DNA of 64,000 nucleotides from Micromonospora coerulea (GTDB taxonomy: Bacteria > Actinomycetota > Actinomycetes > Mycobacteriales > Micromonosporaceae): positions 90,986 to 154,985 of the forward strand of contig NZ_JAEMUW010000018.1 of the NCBI RefSeq assembly GCF_016598485.1, read 5' to 3'. How positions within the stretch are numbered: position 1 is the stretch's first letter; every line of letters begins with the position of its first letter. Shown here one piece after another: positions 32,956 to 41,788 of the stretch. A program made the translations under genes and the position numbers. The notes under the pieces are model-generated. The model did not search any database. It was not told the origin of the DNA and saw only the letters and a program-made list of their open reading frames with translations.

Positions 32956-33044
32956 GAGCTCTGACGTCCTTGTGCGAACCGGCGCCATCGACCTCGGGCG
33001 TGAGTGGACAGCGCGTGGCGGGCGGACCGCGATCGCGGACCGCT

Positions 33045-33070
33045 GTACCGATCCGGGTGGATCGGGAACC
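33045..33070 (-). promoter_or_regulatory. SigB/F-type promoter candidate for a GAF-ANTAR gene
   Basis: Minus strand: GGTT (33067-33070), 16-nt spacer, CGGTAC (33045-33050), one mismatch from GGGTAC. About 90 nt from the start codon. Confidence 0.4.
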
Positions 33071-33204
33071 GGCGCCGCTGCTTGACGCTCGCTCGAGACG
33101 CCCCGGTCCGGGACGTCCGCTACAGGAGAAATACTTTACGACGCATCCGGCGTGGCGGCGTCGGGGCGTGCCGGCGGTTCGGCGGGGGCGCGGCCCTCCG
33201 CCGG

Positions 33205-33630
33205 TCAGCGCGGTGGGAGGGTCGACCGGTGCTCCGCGTGGGTCGACAGGTCGGCCAGGCCGAGCTCGTGGCGGACGCCGGCCACCGTGACAATGCGCAG
33301 CACGATCGGTGACGGGTCCCGCACGGTCAGCTGTCCGCCCCGGTCGGTGAGCAGCGCGCGGGCCTGGAGCAGCGCGCTGATCCCGTGGGCGCCGAAGTAC
33401 GTCACCTCGGACAGGTCCACGGCCACCGTCGGCGGTGGGGTGCGGGTGAGCGTCTCCACCAGCTCGACCAGCAGGTGGGCGTTGCTCATGTCGACCTCAC
33501 CGCACACCTTGACCTGTTTGGTGGGCCCATCGGCGGTGGACGTGAGCCACATGACGGCCTCGTCCGGGCGTAGTGACGCCGAGCCGGTGGGGAGGTGGCG
33601 GTCACCGAACGAGAGCAGGTGGTCTGACAC
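33205..33630 (-). CDS. STAS-domain anti-sigma factor antagonist
   Basis: 141 residues from GTG 33630, with GGAGGGG just upstream. STAS core: VKVCGEVDMSNAHLLVELVE (about residues 39-58) and VAVDLSEVTYFGAHGISALL (about 67-86). The residue that antagonists present for phosphorylation is the Ser/Thr before FxD/FGAHG; here the motif is EVTYFGAHGIS. It would bind an RsbW-like kinase and free a SigB/F-type sigma factor. Similar to the STAS protein at 43.8 kb (both carry CGEVDMSNAHLLVELVE), so the two are recent paralogues. Confidence 0.88.
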   Translation of the reverse strand: MSDHLLSFGDRHLPTGSASLRPDEAVMWLTSTADGPTKQVKVCGEVDMSNAHLLVELVETLTRTPPPTVAVDLSEVTYFGAHGISALLQARALLTDRGGQLTVRDPSPIVLRIVTVAGVRHELGLADLSTHAEHRSTLPPR

Positions 33631-33690
33631 GGCCCCTCCGACGTGACGATCGGTTGGCGCCCGCCGGACGGATGCCACGGCGAACGGTGA

Positions 33691-33725
33691 GGGCGCGTGT
33701 CTTGACCCGTTCCAGGAGAGTAGCC
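33691..33725 (-). promoter_or_regulatory. GGGTCAAG-type promoter candidate before a STAS gene
   Basis: Minus strand: GGCT (33722-33725), 13-nt spacer, GGGTCAAGACACGCGCCC (33691-33708). The 18-nt block recurs at three more sites before sigma-network genes. It is about 60 nt from the STAS start. Confidence 0.55.
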
Positions 33726-33780
33726 CGGCGGCCGCCCTGTGCCCAGGGGCGAGCCGGGCGGGCTTCCGCCTCGCAGGCCG

Positions 33781-33806
33781 GTGTGTGGCGGGGGCCGGAC
33801 GGGTAC
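33781..33806 (+). promoter_or_regulatory. SigB/F-type promoter candidate for a GAF-ANTAR gene
   Basis: GTGT (33781-33784), 16-nt spacer, GGGTAC (33801-33806). The longer string GCCGGTGTG-N15-GGGTAC is shared exactly with the promoter candidate of the paralogous gene at 41064. About 150 nt before the start codon. Confidence 0.6.
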
Positions 33807-33955
33807 ATTGAGGGCCGGTCCCGTCGGCCTGGGATCCACGGCCGAGGGGCGCGGTTGCGTTCGTCCGGCGATTCCGGCGGTGGCTGACCCGTGACCGTTC
33901 CCGACAGCGTCACCCCACCCGCCGGCAGGACGCGCCGGTCGACAAGGATCCGAAC

Positions 33956-34666
33956 ATGGTGCCAGCGCCGATGGACCCGCCTCAGGCCTTCGCCGAGCTG
34001 GGCCGGATCAGACTCGACGAGGTCAGCCTCGACGACATCCTGCAGCGGATCGCGGACCTGGCCAACCGGACCATCCCCGGCACCCGGGACGTCTCGGTCA
34101 CGCTGGCCCGCGGCAGCATCGCCCAGACCGCGGTCGCCACGGGCGAGGTGGCCCTGGTCCTGGACGAGTGGCAGTACGCGCAGGGCCACGGACCCTGTCT
34201 GGACGCCTCGGCGAGCGGCGACAGCCTCTCCGTGCCGGACATGGCGGTCGAGCAGCGGTGGCCGAGCTGGGCGGCCCGGGCCCGGGCCGCCGGGGTGGGC
34301 AGCTCCCTGTCGGTCGGACTGCCGATCCAGGAGGCGGTGGTGGGCGCGCTCAACATCTACGGCGCCGAGCCGCACGCCTTCGACCGGGGTGCGGTCGAGG
34401 TCGCGGAGAACTTCGCCGCGTACGTCGCCGTGGCGCTGGCCAACGCGCATCTCTACGACACGACGGCCGCCCTCGCCCGCCAGATGCAGGAGGCGATGCG
34501 CAGCCGGGCCGTGATCGAGCAGGCCAAGGGGATCATCATGGGGGAGCGGCGCTGCTCGCCGGAGGAGGCGTTCGCGCTGCTGTCGAAGATCTCCCAGGAC
34601 GCCAACCGCAAGGTGCGCGACGTGGCCGAGGCACTCGTCGCCGCGGCGGTCCGCCAGGGCCGCTGA
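33956..34666 (+). CDS. GAF-ANTAR transcription antiterminator
   Basis: 236 residues; AAGGA precedes the ATG. GAF domain about 18-165 (PGTRDVSVTLARGSIAQTAV, WQYAQGHGPCLDAS, VGLPIQEAVVGALNIYGAEP) and ANTAR domain about 172-230 (RAVIEQAKGIIMGERRCSPE, LLSKISQDANRKVRDVAEAL). It is most like the protein encoded at 41064, with near-identical ANTAR domains, so both may recognise the same RNA hairpins. Divergent from a STAS gene; the 325-nt gap holds promoter patterns for both. Confidence 0.9.
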   Translation: MVPAPMDPPQAFAELGRIRLDEVSLDDILQRIADLANRTIPGTRDVSVTLARGSIAQTAVATGEVALVLDEWQYAQGHGPCLDASASGDSLSVPDMAVEQRWPSWAARARAAGVGSSLSVGLPIQEAVVGALNIYGAEPHAFDRGAVEVAENFAAYVAVALANAHLYDTTAALARQMQEAMRSRAVIEQAKGIIMGERRCSPEEAFALLSKISQDANRKVRDVAEALVAAAVRQGR

Positions 34667-34873
34667 CCGGCGCTGCCCGGTCCGGCCGCGTGCGCCGGTC
34701 GCCGTCCGCCGGGTTGGTCGAGAGCTCTCGGGGGTGTCCGGGGCGGTCCGTCACCCGGGCTGCTCGCGTTCGTCGATCCGCTGCCCGGGCTGCCGGCTAT
34801 CGTGGGATGACTGGTGTGCCGGGAAGTCTGGTCGGCGATGGATGACGCGACCCCTGCCGACGAGGAGATGTCC

Positions 34874-36190
34874 GTGACCGACGCCACCCGGCGCCGTGCC
34901 AGCCTGTTCGGCCGCCGCTCCTGGGGCGAGACCCGCCGCATCTCCGCCATCCTTCGCAAGGAGACCGTCGGTGGGGCCCTGCTGCTCGCCGGCGCGCTGC
35001 TGGCCCTGATCTGGTCGAATTCCCCGTGGTCGGACGGCTACCAGGCGCTGCGGGACCTGCGCGTCGGCCCGGCGTCGCTGCACCTGGACCTCAGCCTGGC
35101 CAGCTGGGCCGCCGACGGACTGCTGGCGATCTTCTTCTTCGTGGCGGGCCTGGAGCTGAAGCGCGAGTTCGTCGCCGGTGACCTGCGGGATCCACGCCGG
35201 GCGGCGGTGCCGGTGGCGGCGGCGGTGGGCGGCGTGCTGGTACCGGCCCTGCTCTACCGCTTGATCGCCGGTGCCGACGGTGCCCGGGGCTGGGCGATCC
35301 CGACCGCGACCGACATCGCGTTCGCCATCGCGGTGCTGGCCGTGGTGGGCCGGTTCCTGCCCTCGGCCCTGCGTACCTTCCTGCTCACCCTGGCGGTGGT
35401 GGACGACCTGCTGGCGATCGTGATCATCGCCGTCTTCTACACCGCGCAGCTGTCCGTCGTGCCGCTGCTCGGCGCGCTGGTGCCGTTGGTGATCTTCGCC
35501 GGGCTGGTGCAGCGGCGGGTGCGGTCGTGGTGGCTGCTGCTGCCGCTGGCCGCCGTGACCTGGGCCCTGGTGCACGCCTCCGGGGTGCACGCCACCGTCG
35601 CCGGCGTGCTGCTGGCCTTCACCGTGCCGGTGATCCGCAGCGCGGCCGCCGGTGGTCCCGACGCCGGCCCGGGACTGGCCGAGCACTTCGAGCACCGCTT
35701 CCGGCCGATCTCCGCCGGCGTCGCGGTGCCGGTGTTCGCGTTCCTCTCCGCCGGGGTCACGGTCGGCGGCATCGCCGGGCTGGCGACCGCGTTGACCGAC
35801 CGGGTCGCGCTCGGCATCGTGGTCGGTCTGGTGGTCGGCAAGCCGATCGGCATCATGGCCGCCACCTGGCTGGTGGCCCGCTTCACCCGCGCGAACCTGG
35901 ACGAGGGCCTCAACTGGCTCGACGTGTTCGGCCTGGCCCTGCTGGGCGGGATCGGATTCACCGTGTCGCTGCTGATCGGCGAGCTGGCCTTCGGCCTGGG
36001 CAGCGTCCGCGACGACCGGGCGAAGGTCGCGGTGCTCGCCGGGTCGTTGGCCGCCGCGGCGGTCGCCTCGGTCATCCTGCGCGCCCGCGGCCGGGCCTAC
36101 CGACGGGTGTACGAGGCGGAGACCGCCGACGAGGACCACGACGGTGTGCCGGACATCTACCAGCCCCGGCCCCACGGGCCGACCGGCTGA
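34874..36190 (+). CDS. nhaA: Na+/H+ antiporter NhaA
   Basis: 438 residues from GTG 34874, preceded by GAGGAG at 6 nt; in-frame ATGs at 34868 and 34838 are alternatives. About 11-12 membrane helices. Family motifs: IFFFVAGLELKREFVAGDL (helix 2/3 region), ATDIAFAIAVLAVVG (helix 4), LAVVDDLLAIVIIAVFYTAQ containing the two transport Asp residues, and GGIGFTVSLLIGELAF near the end. It exchanges Na+ for H+ across the membrane for salt and pH balance. The C-terminus is acidic and soluble. Confidence 0.93.
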   Translation: MTDATRRRASLFGRRSWGETRRISAILRKETVGGALLLAGALLALIWSNSPWSDGYQALRDLRVGPASLHLDLSLASWAADGLLAIFFFVAGLELKREFVAGDLRDPRRAAVPVAAAVGGVLVPALLYRLIAGADGARGWAIPTATDIAFAIAVLAVVGRFLPSALRTFLLTLAVVDDLLAIVIIAVFYTAQLSVVPLLGALVPLVIFAGLVQRRVRSWWLLLPLAAVTWALVHASGVHATVAGVLLAFTVPVIRSAAAGGPDAGPGLAEHFEHRFRPISAGVAVPVFAFLSAGVTVGGIAGLATALTDRVALGIVVGLVVGKPIGIMAATWLVARFTRANLDEGLNWLDVFGLALLGGIGFTVSLLIGELAFGLGSVRDDRAKVAVLAGSLAAAAVASVILRARGRAYRRVYEAETADEDHDGVPDIYQPRPHGPTG

Positions 36191-36209
36191 CCCGCGGCGT
36201 CCCGCCGGG

Positions 36210-36446
36210 TCATCCCTGCCGGCGATGACCGAGTTCGGCCCAGAGCCGTTCCTCCACCGGCGACATCGGCACGTGCGCCGCGAGCCGCTCGGGGTGCCCG
36301 GACGTCGGAGCGAGGCTCGCCGGGTCCGCCCGGCCCGCCGGGTCGGGGGCGCTGGGGGGCGGCGGCAGGATCATGCCGCTGTAGCTGGCCCCGCAGTGTT
36401 GCAGGCCCAACCACAGTGTCCGCGACACCGTCCGGAGCCATCGCAC
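36210..36446 (-). CDS. DUF6059-like small protein
   Basis: 78 residues from GTG 36446 (GAGG 8 nt upstream). VRWLRTVSRTLWLGLQHCG, SYSGMILPPPP, then SGHPERLAAHVPMSPVEERL and WAELGHRRQG. The GHPERL-x-x-x-VP-x-x-x-x-E-x-x-LW-x-x-L pattern is that of DUF6059 proteins of streptomycetes and relatives. Function unknown. Convergent with nhaA; the frame continues upstream without conserved sequence. Confidence 0.55.
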   Translation of the reverse strand: MRWLRTVSRTLWLGLQHCGASYSGMILPPPPSAPDPAGRADPASLAPTSGHPERLAAHVPMSPVEERLWAELGHRRQG

Positions 36447-36519
36447 GTGCACCGACCTCACCACCCACCGGCTCTGCCCACATCGCCCGACGCCCGGCGG
36501 CGCCACGGTGGTCATGGTG

Positions 36520-36666
36520 GGTGGTACGGCTCGAGGACCGCTCGACGGTGAGGCGACCGGACGGGGGTTCACCGGCGCGTTCGCCGGCCTCTGGCTGCAG
36601 GACATCGGCGCCGACGGCGGGTACGCCGACTTCGACTCCGCCACCTGGCGGGCCGGCGCCGGCTGA
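36520..36666 (+). pseudogene. C-terminal remnant of a GH43-type glycoside hydrolase
   Basis: The frame ending at TGA 36664-36666 reads GRGFTGAFAGLWLQDIGADG followed by GYADFDSATWRAGAG. The GFTGAxxGLWxQD...ADFDxAxx pattern is the last strand-turn unit of family 43 xylosidase/arabinosidase C-terminal beta-sandwich domains. Nothing of the catalytic propeller is present upstream, only GC-rich sequence to the DUF6059 gene. It looks like the tail of a deleted gene. The following 221 nt to 36887 hold no gene and probably the promoter of the next one. Confidence 0.5.
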
Positions 36667-36887
36667 CTGCTCGGCGGCCTCGCACCGATCCGATTGGTGG
36701 AGGGGTCTGGATCCGAAGGTGGCGGGGCCGGCCGTGGGGCTGGAATTGATGTCGAGCGGTCGATTTCCGGCTGGCTCCGTACCGCACGGGGACCCTGCCT
36801 CCTACGGTGACTCCCGGCACGCTGGTGGGTGGACGGTGCCGGGGGCAGACCCGGTAGCGCGACTCAGGCGTACAGGGGGTTGTCTCG

Positions 36888-39800
36888 ATGCACGTTCGGA
36901 GCCGCGCCGTTGCGGGTCTGGTCGCCGGGGCCGTGGTGTTGACGGGCCTCCCGGCGGCTGCGGGCACGGTGGCTGACACGCTCGCCAACAATGTCGCGAG
37001 CACCTCCGCTCACACCGTCGCCAGCACGGTCGGCAGCGATGCGGCGCGAACCGCCGCCGGCACGCTCGCGATCGCGGCCCAACCGGTGCCGGGGCACACT
37101 CGGCTGGTGCCGAGCACGCCGCGCACCGACGTGCCGAGGATCACCAACGGCGAAATCATGGACATCGAGGTGGTCGGGAGCCGGGTCTTCATCGCCGGCA
37201 CCTTCACCTCGATCGCCAACGTCGGCGCGACGCCGATCGCGCAGCGGTTCCTGGCGTCGTACAACGTCGACACGGGCAAGATCGACACCGGCTTCCGGCC
37301 GACGTTCGACGGATCCGTCGAGGCCGTGGAAGCCTCGCCTGACGGGTCGTCGCTCTACATCGCGGGGTCGTTCAACACGGTCGGCGGGGTGACGAAGCGG
37401 AAGATCGCCCGGCTCAACCCGCTCACCGGTGCGCCGATCACGGCGTTCACCGCCACCGCGGACGGCCGCGCGACCGCGCTGGCGGTGAGCAACACCGCGG
37501 TGTACGTGGGTGGCCAGTTCACCAAGGTGAACGGCGTGAGCCGTCGCGCCCTGGCCGCGCTCAACCCGACCACGGGCGCGGTGGACGGCGCATTCAACCT
37601 GCCCCTGTCCGGCGGCATCGGCGTCGGTGGCCTGCTCACCGTGCAGCAGCTCAAGCTGACGCACGACGACAGCAGGCTGCTGGTCGTCCACACCGGTCGC
37701 CAGATCGCCGGCCAGGACCGGTACGGCGTGGGTCTCGTCAACACCGCCACCAAGGCACTGCTGCCCTGGCGTAGCCGCCTGTGGGAGGACAACCTCTCTT
37801 TCGTCGGCGGCATCCAGCGCGTCTTCGCCGGTGACATCGCGCCGGACGACTCCTACTTCGTCGTCACCAGCGGCTCGGGCGGCGACCGCCCGCCGATCAA
37901 CGACACCGCGATCGCCTTTCCGGTGACCGGGAACGACAACGTCGAGCCGCTCTGGGTGTCCCGGCACTTCGACAGCATCTACTCGGTCGCCATCACCGAG
38001 AAGGCCGTGTACGTCGGCGGCCACTTCAGCTGGGAGGAATCGCCGACCTCCCCCGTCCCGTGGCCCGGCCTGGACAACGTCGGGTACGGCACGGGCCAGG
38101 GCCTGAGCGGTTACGGTCTCGGCGATCAGGTGGTCCGCCGGGATCACCTCGGCGCGCTCGACCCGAAGACCGGCACGGCGCTCGAGTGGAACCCGGGCTC
38201 CAACTCGTACGAGGGGGAGAAGGCCATGCTGGCCACCCCGCGAGGTCTCTTCGTCGGTGGCGACGGCAACATCAAGGGCGGCAAGACGGTGGGACGCGTC
38301 GGATTCTTCGACCTCACCCGGGAGCCGGCGTCCTCGCCGGTCGACACCACGATCGTCACGCCCATCGAGGGTGCGGTGAAGCCCGCCAACGAGGCGTTCG
38401 TGATCGACGGCAAGGCGACCGCTCCGGCCGGCGTCAGCCGAGTCCAGGTCGAGATCCAGAACCGGGGCTCCAAGCAGTACCTGCAGGACGACCTGACCAC
38501 GTGGGGGGCCGCGAACAGCATCAACGCGACGGTCGCCGCGCTGAACACGCCCGCCACCTCGTGGTCCCTTTCGGCGTCGCTGCCCTCCGGCGAATACCAG
38601 GTCCAGGCCAAGACGTTCGGCCGGGACGGCGCGAGCGACCCCACGAAGGCCGTCAAGAAGATCGAGACCTTCCGGTTCGACGATCTGCCGCCCTCGACGC
38701 GGATCACCTCGCCGACCGGCGGCCTGCTCACCACCAAGAGCTTCATCGCCACCGGCACCGCCACCGACGACAAGGGCGTCAGCGCGCTGACGTACTCGTT
38801 GCGCACCCCGGACAACCGGTACCTGCAGGACGACGGCACGGTCGCCCCGGTCTACAACACGTTCCGCGGCGAGCCGGACGTCATCGGCGCGGTGTCGACC
38901 ACCTGGCAGTTCGAGGTGACCCTCCCCATCGAGGGCGAATGGCGGATGACCGCCACCGCCATCGACACCGCCGGTCAGAGCGACCTGCGCGGCGACACCC
39001 GCGACTGGATCGTCTCGGCCACGGGTGTCCCGCCGGCGGTGGCCATCAGCACCCCCGTGCCGATGACACCGCCCACCGCTGCCGCACCGATCACCGTCGC
39101 GCCGGGCGGCTCGATCACGTTCTCGGGGACCGCCAGCGACGACGACACCCTGAAGTCGGTCGAGATCTATCTGCGCAACAACACCACCCGGGAGGCGCTG
39201 GCCGCCGACGGCACGTGGGGCACCGACTCGATCGCGGCCTACTACCGGATCTCACCGACGAATCTCAGCGCCGCGTCGTACAACTGGTCCTACGCCACCA
39301 TGCCGCTCACGCCCGGCGTGTACGACTTCCGGGTACGGGCCACCGACAACCTGGGCCTGACCACGCCGACCACGAACCTGGGCCGGCTCACCGTCACCGC
39401 CCAGGTGCCCGGTGACGCCTTCCCCAACGGTCTGTTGAGCTTCACCGGTGTCGACCAGAACGTCGAGCAGCTGCACCTCGGCCTGGCCGGCACAGCGACC
39501 GACGACAAGGGCGTGCAGAGCGTGCGGGTGGCGCTGCGTGACCTGGACACCGGCCGGTACGTGCAGTCGAACGGCACCATGGCGGCGAGCTTCGCCACGG
39601 TGAACGCCACGCTCGCCTCGCCGGGTGCGACGAGCACCGCGTTCACCCTCTCGATCGACCTGCCGACCAAGGGCGAGTACAGCGTCGAGGCGTGGGCCGT
39701 CGACACGTCGGGCCAGCAGGACAGCTCCACCTCCGGCGCCACCGCCCGATACCTCGTGTATCCGGGCGACCTCGATCCCCGGCTGGAGCCCAGCCTCACC

Positions 39801-40109
39801 CCGCAGGACGGCCAGGTCTACACCGACTCGCGGATCGTGGTCACCGGACGTGCCGTGGACGACGTCGGGATGCTTCGAGTGGAGATCCAGATCGTCAACA
39901 GCGCGGGTCAGGGAATGAACTCCTCCGGTGTGTTCGGTACGCCGACCTGGATCTCGGCCTTCCTCACCAGCCCGGGTTCCCCGGGGTCGAACTTCGCATA
40001 CACGTCGCCGGTGATCCCGGCGGGTGCCTACACCGTGTCGATCAGAGCGGTCGACAACTACGGGCAGCTGCAACAGCTGCCGAAGACCATCCCGGTGACC
40101 GTCAACTGA
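36888..40109 (+). CDS. Large secreted protein: beta-propeller N-terminus and Ig-like repeats
   Basis: 1073 residues. Signal peptide 1-25. Residues 75-500 form propeller-like repeats of about 50 residues (AVEASPDGSSLYIAGSFNTV, ALAVSNTAVYVGGQFTKVNG, SVAITEKAVYVGGHFSWEES), each with GG-x-F and N/D-x-x-T-G turns, like delta-60/kelch repeats. Residues 505-1073 hold about five bacterial Ig/big-like modules with TATDDKGVSALTYSLRTPDN, GTASDDDTLKSVEIYLRNNT, TATDDKGVQSVRVALRDLDT and GRAVDDVGMLRVEIQIVNSA at their joins. No catalytic site, sortase motif or anchor is visible, so it is probably released and adhesive or polymer-binding. A strong terminator follows. Confidence 0.8.
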   Translation: MHVRSRAVAGLVAGAVVLTGLPAAAGTVADTLANNVASTSAHTVASTVGSDAARTAAGTLAIAAQPVPGHTRLVPSTPRTDVPRITNGEIMDIEVVGSRVFIAGTFTSIANVGATPIAQRFLASYNVDTGKIDTGFRPTFDGSVEAVEASPDGSSLYIAGSFNTVGGVTKRKIARLNPLTGAPITAFTATADGRATALAVSNTAVYVGGQFTKVNGVSRRALAALNPTTGAVDGAFNLPLSGGIGVGGLLTVQQLKLTHDDSRLLVVHTGRQIAGQDRYGVGLVNTATKALLPWRSRLWEDNLSFVGGIQRVFAGDIAPDDSYFVVTSGSGGDRPPINDTAIAFPVTGNDNVEPLWVSRHFDSIYSVAITEKAVYVGGHFSWEESPTSPVPWPGLDNVGYGTGQGLSGYGLGDQVVRRDHLGALDPKTGTALEWNPGSNSYEGEKAMLATPRGLFVGGDGNIKGGKTVGRVGFFDLTREPASSPVDTTIVTPIEGAVKPANEAFVIDGKATAPAGVSRVQVEIQNRGSKQYLQDDLTTWGAANSINATVAALNTPATSWSLSASLPSGEYQVQAKTFGRDGASDPTKAVKKIETFRFDDLPPSTRITSPTGGLLTTKSFIATGTATDDKGVSALTYSLRTPDNRYLQDDGTVAPVYNTFRGEPDVIGAVSTTWQFEVTLPIEGEWRMTATAIDTAGQSDLRGDTRDWIVSATGVPPAVAISTPVPMTPPTAAAPITVAPGGSITFSGTASDDDTLKSVEIYLRNNTTREALAADGTWGTDSIAAYYRISPTNLSAASYNWSYATMPLTPGVYDFRVRATDNLGLTTPTTNLGRLTVTAQVPGDAFPNGLLSFTGVDQNVEQLHLGLAGTATDDKGVQSVRVALRDLDTGRYVQSNGTMAASFATVNATLASPGATSTAFTLSIDLPTKGEYSVEAWAVDTSGQQDSSTSGATARYLVYPGDLDPRLEPSLTPQDGQVYTDSRIVVTGRAVDDVGMLRVEIQIVNSAGQGMNSSGVFGTPTWISAFLTSPGSPGSNFAYTSPVIPAGAYTVSIRAVDNYGQLQQLPKTIPVTVN

Positions 40110-40115
40110 GCCGAT

Positions 40116-40180
40116 CGACCGCGGACCGATCTGCGTCGGGGAAGCCCTCCGGCCCCCGACAGCAGATCGGTCCGCGGTCG
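40116..40180 (+). terminator. Very strong two-tier hairpin after the large secreted protein
   Basis: A 19-bp perfect stem, CGACCGCGGACCGATCTGC (40116-40134) with 40162-40180, encloses a second stem GTCGGGG (40135-40141) with CCCCGAC (40154-40160). Six nt past the stop. Confidence 0.85.
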
Positions 40181-40270
40181 TACGTACCCGATGAGCGGCG
40201 GCGTGCCGGCCGCGGAGCGACTTTTGGCAGGCGAGGTGACGCGGGACGCGGTGGCACTGCCGGGCGGCGG

Positions 40271-40786
40271 TCAGCGGGGCGGGGGGCCGACGTCGCTGTG
40301 CCGGCCGGGACGCAGGGCGGCGTGCCGCTGCCCGGGACCGGGACCGTGTCGGGCGGCCAGCGCGTCGGCCACCGCCCCCGTGACGAACCCGTAGACGGCC
40401 TTGTGCGGGACGTCGACGGCGAGTTCGCGGCGGGGCCAGGTCTGCGGTGGCGCGCCGACTCCGGTGGCGTTCTCCAGGATCTGGTCGCTGGTGAGCCGGA
40501 CGACGGTGAACATGGCCGATGCCACCGGCCCGCGCAGCCCCGCGTTCGCCATCACCGCGCGCAGGACGCCCACCACCGCGCCCTGGCCGTAGTGCATGCC
40601 GAGGTTGAGCGCCCGGGGCTGCTGGCGGGGCTGCTCCGGGCGGCCGGCCAGCCGTTCCAGCACCCGGGCCGGTACGTGGGAGTCGGGGCGGCCGGAGCAG
40701 CGCTGTTCGACCTTCTCGCCGAGCGTCATCACCGCCGCCCCGACGAGGCCGGCGAGCAGACCCTGCGGTACGGCACGTGACAGCAT
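40271..40786 (-). CDS. Hypothetical membrane protein, Micromonosporaceae-type
   Basis: 171 residues from ATG 40786. Hydrophobic segments at about 5-22 (VPQGLLAGLVGAAVMTLG), 68-85 (GQGAVVGVLRAVMANAGL) and 130-145 (VYGFVTGAVADAL), with EKVEQRCSGRPDSHVPARVLERL between. The pattern resembles DUF1440-like small membrane proteins (GLLAGxxGAAVMT start), often carried on plasmids and chromosomes of this group. A well-formed SigB/F-type promoter pattern stands 31 nt before the ATG, which suggests a stress-related role. Confidence 0.65.
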   Translation of the reverse strand: MLSRAVPQGLLAGLVGAAVMTLGEKVEQRCSGRPDSHVPARVLERLAGRPEQPRQQPRALNLGMHYGQGAVVGVLRAVMANAGLRGPVASAMFTVVRLTSDQILENATGVGAPPQTWPRRELAVDVPHKAVYGFVTGAVADALAARHGPGPGQRHAALRPGRHSDVGPPPR

Positions 40787-40816
40787 GTCCGGCCTCTACC
40801 CCCGCACCGGCGCTCC

Positions 40817-40840
40817 ATACCCGGGACAGCTCCCGAAACC
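40817..40840 (-). promoter_or_regulatory. SigB/F-type promoter candidate for the membrane protein gene
   Basis: Minus strand: GGTT (40837-40840), 14-nt spacer, GGGTAT (40817-40822), exact consensus. Confidence 0.65.
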
Positions 40841-40928
40841 GGGCACCCGACCGTACCGGCCCTGAACTCCGCCGGTCCTGGCCGTGACCCGCCGGGTCCG
40901 CCCCGATCCGGCGGCGGTCACGACGCCG

Positions 40929-40954
40929 GTGTGAGCACCACGAGGTGCGGGTAC
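40929..40954 (+). promoter_or_regulatory. SigB/F-type promoter candidate for a GAF-ANTAR gene
   Basis: GTGT (40929-40932), 16-nt spacer, GGGTAC (40949-40954). Shares GCCGGTGTG-N15-GGGTAC with 33777-33806. About 110 nt before the start. Confidence 0.6.
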
Positions 40955-41063
40955 GGCGATCGGGGAGCGCCTGGCAGAGCGTCGACGCCTCCGGCTGCCA
41001 GGTGGCGGGGATGCCGTCGCGTCAGCCCGGGGTACGAGATGCGCCGGATGACAAGGAGACACC

Positions 41064-41780
41064 ATGGGACAGCCAGCACTGAGCCCGGAGAGCGCCTTCG
41101 CCGAGCTGGGCCGGATCCGGCTGGACGAGGTCAGCCTCGACGAGATGTTGCAGCGGATCGCCGAGCTGGCCAACCGGGCCGTGCCCGGGACCCGCGACGT
41201 CTCGGTGACACTGGTCCGGGGCGGCGAGACACGCACCGTGGTGTTCACCAGCGACCTCGCCCGCGACCTCGACGACTGGCAGTACGAGCAGGGGTTCGGT
41301 CCCTGCCTGGACGCCTCGCCCAGTGGCGACTCGGTCAGCGTGCCGGACATGTCGGCCGAGCCACGGTGGCCGCAGTGGGCGGAGTACGCGCTGAACAGGG
41401 GTGTCGGAAGCTCCCTGTCGATCGGTCTGCCGATTCAGGAGGCCGTCGTGGGTGCCCTCAACGTCTACGGCGGTCAGGCCCACGCCTTCGACCAGGAGGC
41501 GATCGCCGTCGCGGAGCAGTTCGCCTCGTACGCCGCGGTCGCCCTGGCCAACGCCCACCTCTACGGCACCACCGCCACCCTGGCGCAGCAGATGCGGGAG
41601 GCGATGCGGAACCGGGCCGTGATCGAGCAGGCCAAGGGGATCATCATGGGCGAGCGGCGCTGTTCGCCGGAGGAGGCGTTCGCGCTGTTGTCGAAGATCT
41701 CCCAGGACACCAACCGCAAGGTCCGTGACGTCGCCGCGGCCCTCGTCGCCCGAGCGGTCGGCTCGGCCCCTGTGGAGTAG
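41064..41780 (+). CDS. GAF-ANTAR transcription antiterminator
   Basis: 238 residues; AAGGAG precedes the ATG. GAF about 20-165 (PGTRDVSVTLVRGGETRTVV, WQYEQGFGPCLDASPSGDS, IGLPIQEAVVGALNVYGGQA), ANTAR about 172-230 (RAVIEQAKGIIMGERRCSPE, LLSKISQDTNRKVRDVAAAL). Close paralogue of the proteins at 33956 and 32245. Eight nt separate its stop from a fourth, divergent GAF protein, so they form an operon and may act as a pair. Confidence 0.9.
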   Translation: MGQPALSPESAFAELGRIRLDEVSLDEMLQRIAELANRAVPGTRDVSVTLVRGGETRTVVFTSDLARDLDDWQYEQGFGPCLDASPSGDSVSVPDMSAEPRWPQWAEYALNRGVGSSLSIGLPIQEAVVGALNVYGGQAHAFDQEAIAVAEQFASYAAVALANAHLYGTTATLAQQMREAMRNRAVIEQAKGIIMGERRCSPEEAFALLSKISQDTNRKVRDVAAALVARAVGSAPVE

Positions 41781-41788
41781 GGAGAGAT

